DNA of 8,666 bases from contig JALEUF010000105.1 in the NCBI GenBank assembly GCA_022781015.1, positions 1-8,666 on the forward strand, given 5' to 3'. The position numbers and the translations under genes are program-made. The stretch comes from Caryophanales bacterium. GTDB lineage: Bacteria; Bacillota_I; Bacilli_A; RFN20; CAG-826. The notes under the pieces are model-generated. The model was not told the DNA's origin and did no database searches. It was given only the letters and a program-made list of their open reading frames with translations. Shown in pieces: positions 5,354 to 8,666 of this stretch (within the stretch, counting starts at the first letter, position 1; the number at the start of each line of letters is the position of its first letter).

Positions 5354-6991
5354 ATGACAATTGGAGAAAAAATAGTCCATTTGAGAATTTCCTATGACAT
5401 CTCTCAAATGCAACTAGCTAAATTACTAAAGGTATCTAGGCAATCGATATCTAAATGGGAAAGCGGGGAGAATATACCGCAAGTTGATAAAATTGCAGAA
5501 TTATGCAATATCTTCAAAATTAGCGCTGATGAACTTATCAATGACGAAATAATCATCCATCGTAATAAAAAGATTAAGCCCATAATTTCAAAAGGATTCA
5601 AATTCAAATATTTCGGAACCGATGGATTTAGGGGCGAGGCTAATGTAGATTTAACTGCCTTACATGCTTTTAAGATCGGAAGATTTCTAGGATGGTTTTA
5701 TTCTAATCCTAAATATAATTGCCAAAAAATAGGATATCGTCCTAGGATTGTAATCGGAAAAGATACAAGAAGGTCTTCCTATATGCTTGAATATGCTCTT
5801 GCTTCAGGAGCAGCTTCATCTGGAGCGGATGTAGAATTAATGCACGTAACTACTACCCCAAGCGTATCCTATATTTCCAAAATGGATGGGTTTGATGCAG
5901 GGGTAATGATTACTGCTAGCCATAATCCTTTTTATGATAATGGAATAAAGATATTAAATGGAAATGGCGAGAAATTAGATGAAGGAGTCACCTATCTAAT
6001 AGAGTGTTATCTTGATAATAATTTAAGGCCACTTGGTATCGATGGGGATGATTTGCCTTTAGCAGAAAAAGAAAATATCGGTTCAATAAATGATTATTCT
6101 TCTGGCAGGAATAGATATATTGGATATCTAATCTCCTTGGCTAGGCATTCAATGAAGAATTTGCGTATTGGATTAGACTGCGCTAACGGGGCTTCCTGGA
6201 TGATTGCTAAATCAGTATTCGCGGCTTTAGGAGCCAAATTGTATCTAATAAATAATGAACCGGATGGCATTAATATCAATAAAAATGCCGGTTCAACCCA
6301 TATTGAATTGCTTTCTGCCTTCGTAAAAGAAAAGAAACTGGATGTAGGATTTGCTTTTGATGGAGATGCCGATAGATGTCTTGCCGTCGATGAAAACGGG
6401 GATATAGTCGATGGGGATAAGATTATGTATTTACTTGCCCTAAAATTAAAGCAAGAAGGAAGATTAGATAATAACAGCGTTGTTGCAACTATCATGTCCA
6501 ATAGCGGTTTTGAAAAAGCCCTGAAGAAGCAAAATATCAATCTAGTCAGGACTAAAGTGGGGGACCGCTTTGTCTATGAAAAGATGCAAGAAGAAGGATA
6601 TGTATTAGGGGGAGAACAATCTGGCCATGTTATCATCAAGAAATATGCAACGACTGGAGATGGTATCCTTACTGCACTTAGGGTGGCTGAACAAATGCTT
6701 TCTACCCATCAAAAGCTTTCTGAATTAGTCGCTCCTGTTAAATTATTCCCGCAGGTATTGAAAAATGTACGCGTCATATCTAAATCCGATGTCATGGAAG
6801 ACAATGATGTAAAAACCAAATTCAATGAAATAAATAAGCAACTAGAAGGCAAAGGAAGGATATTGCTTCGCGAATCCGGGACTGAACCATTAATTAGGAT
6901 AATGGTAGAAGCCCCGTCGATAGAAGAATGCAATAAATATATCGAACGCCTATATAATGTTATTAAAAAGGGAGGACATCTTTGTGAGTAA
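5354..6991 (+). CDS. glmM: XRE helix-turn-helix domain fused to phosphoglucosamine mutase
   Basis: A 545-residue fusion. Residues 1-64 are a typical Cro/C1-type HTH (MTIGEKIVHLR, then SQMQLAKLLKVSRQSISKWESGENIPQVDKI, ending ISADELIND). After a basic linker (IIIHRNKKIKPIISK), residues 86-545 form a full phosphohexomutase: YFGTDGFRGEA at the start, the phosphoserine loop TASHNP with Ser189, the metal-binding loop DGDADR (336-341), the sugar-binding GGEQSGH (419-425) and the phosphate-binding RESGTEPLIRI (506-516). GlmM converts GlcN-6-P to GlcN-1-P for UDP-GlcNAc and peptidoglycan. FGTDGFRGEA is the usual GlmM N-terminus and favours GlmM over other phosphohexomutases. ATG 5354 has AAAAGGA (5341-5347) 6 nt upstream and a promoter just ahead. 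No ATG, GTG or TTG occurs in frame at the domain junction, so the fusion is real as sequenced. It overlaps the next gene by 8 nt. Confidence 0.93.
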   Translation: MTIGEKIVHLRISYDISQMQLAKLLKVSRQSISKWESGENIPQVDKIAELCNIFKISADELINDEIIIHRNKKIKPIISKGFKFKYFGTDGFRGEANVDLTALHAFKIGRFLGWFYSNPKYNCQKIGYRPRIVIGKDTRRSSYMLEYALASGAASSGADVELMHVTTTPSVSYISKMDGFDAGVMITASHNPFYDNGIKILNGNGEKLDEGVTYLIECYLDNNLRPLGIDGDDLPLAEKENIGSINDYSSGRNRYIGYLISLARHSMKNLRIGLDCANGASWMIAKSVFAALGAKLYLINNEPDGININKNAGSTHIELLSAFVKEKKLDVGFAFDGDADRCLAVDENGDIVDGDKIMYLLALKLKQEGRLDNNSVVATIMSNSGFEKALKKQNINLVRTKVGDRFVYEKMQEEGYVLGGEQSGHVIIKKYATTGDGILTALRVAEQMLSTHQKLSELVAPVKLFPQVLKNVRVISKSDVMEDNDVKTKFNEINKQLEGKGRILLRESGTEPLIRIMVEAPSIEECNKYIERLYNVIKKGGHLCE

Positions 6992-7655
6992 TCTAGAAAT
7001 TAAAACAGCTGAATTATTTAAAATAGTCCCTGATTATCTAGTTCCTTTATTTAAGGAAAATGAATATCCTTGGGAAATATTGCCTAAGATTAAGCAAACT
7101 ATAATCTCATTAACAAAAAAAGGAATTGAAGGTTATATCTTTGATGGAGAAAATAATCTTTTGATTGGTAAAAACGTAAAGATAGCTAAGACCGCCACTC
7201 TAATTGGTCCAGCCATAATTGGAAATAATGTCGAGATTAGGCCTGGCGCCTATATTAGGGGCAATGTCATAATAGGTGATGATGTTGTAATTGGAAATTC
7301 CTGCGAATTTAAAAATTGCATCGTCTTAAATAAATCACAAGTCCCTCATTTTAATTATGTTGGGGATTCGATATTAGGTTATCATTCCCATCTAGGTGCA
7401 GGGGTAATTTGCTCAAATCTAAGAAATGATGGGAAAGATGTAATTATCCATGCTGATATATCTTATAAGACAAACCTAAGGAAAATAGGGTCTTTTATAG
7501 GTGAAAATGTCGATGTTGGATGTAATTCCGTCCTTAATCCTGGGACAATAATTGGAAGCAATAGCAAAGTCTATCCTCTTACGATGGCTAGAGGAGTCTA
7601 TCCTAAAGATGTATTGATTAAATCCGAAAAAGAAATTGTTCCCTTAAATAAATAA
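6984..7655 (+). CDS. GlmU C-terminal-like left-handed beta-helix acetyltransferase
   Basis: A 223-residue protein. Residues 1-65 form a short alpha-helical region containing LFKENEYPWEILPKIKQTI, a motif I recall from proteins commonly named UDP-N-acetylglucosamine pyrophosphorylase. Residues 67-200 are hexapeptide repeats (LIGPAIIGNNVEIRPGAYIRG, then VIIGDDVVIG) building a left-handed beta-helix. SQVPHFNYVGDS aligns with SKAGHLTYLGDA of E. coli GlmU, so His122 corresponds to the catalytic acetyltransferase His363. No nucleotidyltransferase (GxGxxTRM) domain is present, so pyrophosphorylase activity is unlikely. The expected reaction is acetyl-CoA plus GlcN-1-P to GlcNAc-1-P, directly after GlmM. 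I chose GTG 6984 because GGGAGGA (6970-6976) sits 7 nt upstream. An in-frame ATG at 6957 lacks an RBS. Confidence 0.85.
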   Translation: MSNLEIKTAELFKIVPDYLVPLFKENEYPWEILPKIKQTIISLTKKGIEGYIFDGENNLLIGKNVKIAKTATLIGPAIIGNNVEIRPGAYIRGNVIIGDDVVIGNSCEFKNCIVLNKSQVPHFNYVGDSILGYHSHLGAGVICSNLRNDGKDVIIHADISYKTNLRKIGSFIGENVDVGCNSVLNPGTIIGSNSKVYPLTMARGVYPKDVLIKSEKEIVPLNK

Positions 7656-7671
7656 CATTACATTTTCATAT

Positions 7672-7701
7672 TTGATTTAATAGTCGTTTGCTTGTAATAA
7701 T
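7672..7701 (+). promoter_or_regulatory. Candidate extended -10 promoter of the lipoprotein gene
   Basis: TTGATT (7672-7677), an 18-bp spacer, then TGT followed by AATAAT (7696-7701), an extended -10 element. The predicted start falls at or within a base or two of the ATG at 7708, which would make the mRNA leaderless. Confidence 0.45.
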
Positions 7702-7707
7702 AAAAAT

Positions 7708-8262
7708 ATGAAAAGCCATTGTTTATTAAGTCCAATCCCATTTCTTTCATTGACTCTTTTTAGCTGTTCTTCTTCTAGCAAGACTACTAAGAAGATGCTA
7801 GAAGACTACGAGTTCAGCGAAGGTATCAATGAACAGTATGAATTAAGGCTTACAATGAATGATGACTATACTTATGAATATGCTTATAAAGTTCCTGCAA
7901 CTGCTAACTATGAAGCAATAGATATCCAAATTCAGGATAAATGGGAACATGTCCTTTCTTTTCATTATTCCTATTCTTTTGATGATTGGATCTTCCTAAA
8001 CAAAGTAGAAGGAAAGATGAAAGGGCATGTAGGGTTATTTAAGTTAAATAACAATATCGATTATAGGGGATTGCAAAATTATCTGGTCTTACATATTTCT
8101 TCTTATTATTTATGGTCAAGCGAGCAAGAAATTACTAGGGAATATTTAGAATCTCTTAGGGGTAAAGGATATTCGGGTAGCACCGATAATAACGGAAGAA
8201 TAGAATTTTGGGGACCAAGTCTATATCCACGCGGCTATGCAATGGCCAAATGGAAGAAATGA
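7708..8262 (+). CDS. Small lipoprotein of unknown function
   Basis: A 184-residue protein I do not recognise. The N-terminus carries a short, weakly basic signal with a lipobox: LSLTLFSC, lipidation expected at Cys20, followed by a Ser/Lys linker (SSSSKTTKK). The mature part is rich in Tyr, Trp and acidic residues, with beta-strand-like stretches (YELRLTMNDDYTYEYAYKV) and a GXXGXSGSTDNNGRIEFWGPS region near the end. It is probably a single folded domain anchored to the outer face of the membrane. ATG 7708 is the only start possible between an in-frame TAG (7681-7683) and the lipobox, yet no Shine-Dalgarno precedes it. It ends in TGA immediately before a terminator. It appears monocistronic, with a 52-nt gap after the acetyltransferase gene that has no visible terminator, so some readthrough transcription is possible. 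Confidence 0.78.
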   Translation: MKSHCLLSPIPFLSLTLFSCSSSSKTTKKMLEDYEFSEGINEQYELRLTMNDDYTYEYAYKVPATANYEAIDIQIQDKWEHVLSFHYSYSFDDWIFLNKVEGKMKGHVGLFKLNNNIDYRGLQNYLVLHISSYYLWSSEQEITREYLESLRGKGYSGSTDNNGRIEFWGPSLYPRGYAMAKWKK

Positions 8263-8265
8263 AAA

Positions 8266-8295
8266 GGCCAATGCTTTCACAATGGTCAATTTTTT
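8266..8295 (+). terminator. Rho-independent terminator after the lipoprotein gene
   Basis: GGCCAATG (8266-8273) pairs with CAATGGTC (8280-8287), with one mismatch and one G-T wobble, around a 6-nt loop. Six T follow at 8290-8295. It begins 4 nt after the TGA stop, which supports TGA being read as a stop in this genome. Confidence 0.8.
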
Positions 8296-8306
8296 ATTTA
8301 GTATTT

Positions 8307-8585
8307 TTATTCGTCAGAATGCTTGTTATTAATTATCTTTATGTGTTCTGGAGTAATTAATTTAACATCATGCTTGATAGCCCAGTCAACGCATCCTTTT
8401 AAGGTTTAATTTTCTTCATTTCTTTAAGGCTATTTTTGAGTTACCGAGGATTTCTCGGTAACTGAATTTGGCTTCAAACACTTCTTTTAAGTCCAAAATC
8501 ACGTTGCTAAAATAGCATTGGGACAAACTAGAAAAATAGCCAATTGCTGGCTTATTACAAAAAACATTCGATGAATGCTTAATTA
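8307..8585 (-). pseudogene. Probable frame-broken gene remnant
   Basis: Two adjacent minus-strand reading frames look coding but are out of phase. The upstream one, open from a TAG near 8590 to TGA 8418-8416, has no start codon and reads ...NVILDLKEVFEAKFSYREI and then LGNSKIALKK. The downstream one, between TAA 8408-8406 and TAA 8309-8307, reads TLKGCVDWAIKHDVKL and then ITPEHIKIINNKHSDE. Both have the amphipathic, Lys/Glu/Ile-rich make-up of real protein, whereas the plus-strand frames do not. A single frame change around 8405-8420 would join them into a protein tail of about 90 residues. I recognise no family. A sequencing error or chance open frames remain possible. Confidence 0.35.
8439..8463. 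repeat. Perfect 10-bp inverted repeat
   Basis: AGTTACCGAG (8439-8448) and CTCGGTAACT (8454-8463) form a perfect stem around five bases. Neither side has a T run, so it is not a standard terminator. It is more GC-rich than its surroundings and lies inside the probable gene remnant. It could be a leftover insertion or recombination site, or an RNA structure. Confidence 0.5.
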
Positions 8586-8666
8586 TTATCTATTCAATTA
8601 AATACTAATTTTAGATTCTTCCTTTTAAAACAAATAAAAAAGGCGTCGACTTTAACATGCTTTTCG

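Larger units (their letters stand above)
8296..8666. other. Gene-poor tail of the window
   Basis: No intact gene is visible on either strand. The stretch holds the probable minus-strand gene remnant (8307-8585), the perfect hairpin at 8439-8463, and a weak minus-strand hairpin (AGCCA/TGGCT, 8528-8542) followed by ATTTTT that could be a poor terminator. At the right edge, the minus strand shows GTCGACGCC running into six T (about 8637-8651). This could be the 3' half of a terminator for a leftward gene beyond the window, but the other arm is not visible. Confidence 0.5.

Noticed and set aside
6957..6983. ATG 6957 as start of the acetyltransferase
   Set aside because: It has no RBS, and GTG 6984 has GGGAGGA at ideal spacing.
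8258..8300. Use of TGA as tryptophan (Mollicutes code)
   Set aside because: The lipoprotein gene ends in TGA right before a terminator, and tryptophan is encoded by TGG with no internal TGA in accepted genes.
1..8666. CRISPR array, tRNA or rRNA genes, complete insertion sequence
   Set aside because: I found no regularly spaced repeats, no tRNA-like cloverleaf ending, no rRNA-like sequence and no transposase; only isolated short inverted repeats occur.

Overview
The window is AT-rich, gene-dense bacterial chromosome. Strong AGGAGG-type ribosome binding sites, sigma-A-like promoters, hairpin-plus-T-run terminators, a lipobox protein and Bacillus-like PurB, PurA and AcpP all point to a low-GC Firmicute. 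A reduced, possibly gut-associated member of the Bacilli (Erysipelotrichales/RF39/Mollicutes-related) fits best, but that placement is inference. TGA is a stop here: one gene ends in TGA directly before a terminator, and no accepted CDS has an internal TGA.

Layout. (1) 1-758, plus strand: the 3' end of a tightly packed cluster of small single-membrane-segment proteins resembling the tail of a Tad/type II secretion-like pilus operon, closed by a clear terminator. (2) 763-1094: acpP (acyl carrier protein) with its own promoter, a 19-bp palindrome beside the -10 box, and a bidirectional terminator shared with the convergent operon. (3) 5085-1096, minus strand: a three-gene operon, FAD-dependent dehydrogenase (COG2509-like), then purA, then purB. 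Junctions are 1 nt apart or overlapping. PurA and PurB together convert IMP to AMP. (4) 5086-5353: a divergent intergenic region holding two promoters and two inverted repeats. (5) 5354-7655, plus strand: a two-gene operon. The first gene fuses an XRE-family helix-turn-helix domain to a complete phosphoglucosamine mutase (GlmM). The second is a left-handed beta-helix acetyltransferase matching the C-terminal half of GlmU, with the catalytic histidine kept and no uridylyltransferase domain. Together they would turn GlcN-6-P into GlcNAc-1-P for cell-wall precursors. (6) 7708-8262: an unrecognised small lipoprotein with no Shine-Dalgarno sequence, whose start codon coincides with the predicted transcription start. 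(7) 8263-8666: a terminator, then a stretch with no intact gene that contains a probable frame-broken gene remnant on the minus strand and a perfect 10-bp hairpin.

The most unusual item is the HTH-GlmM fusion, a possible one-component link between amino-sugar flux and transcription. The rest is mostly housekeeping, with several unexplained palindromes at promoters.
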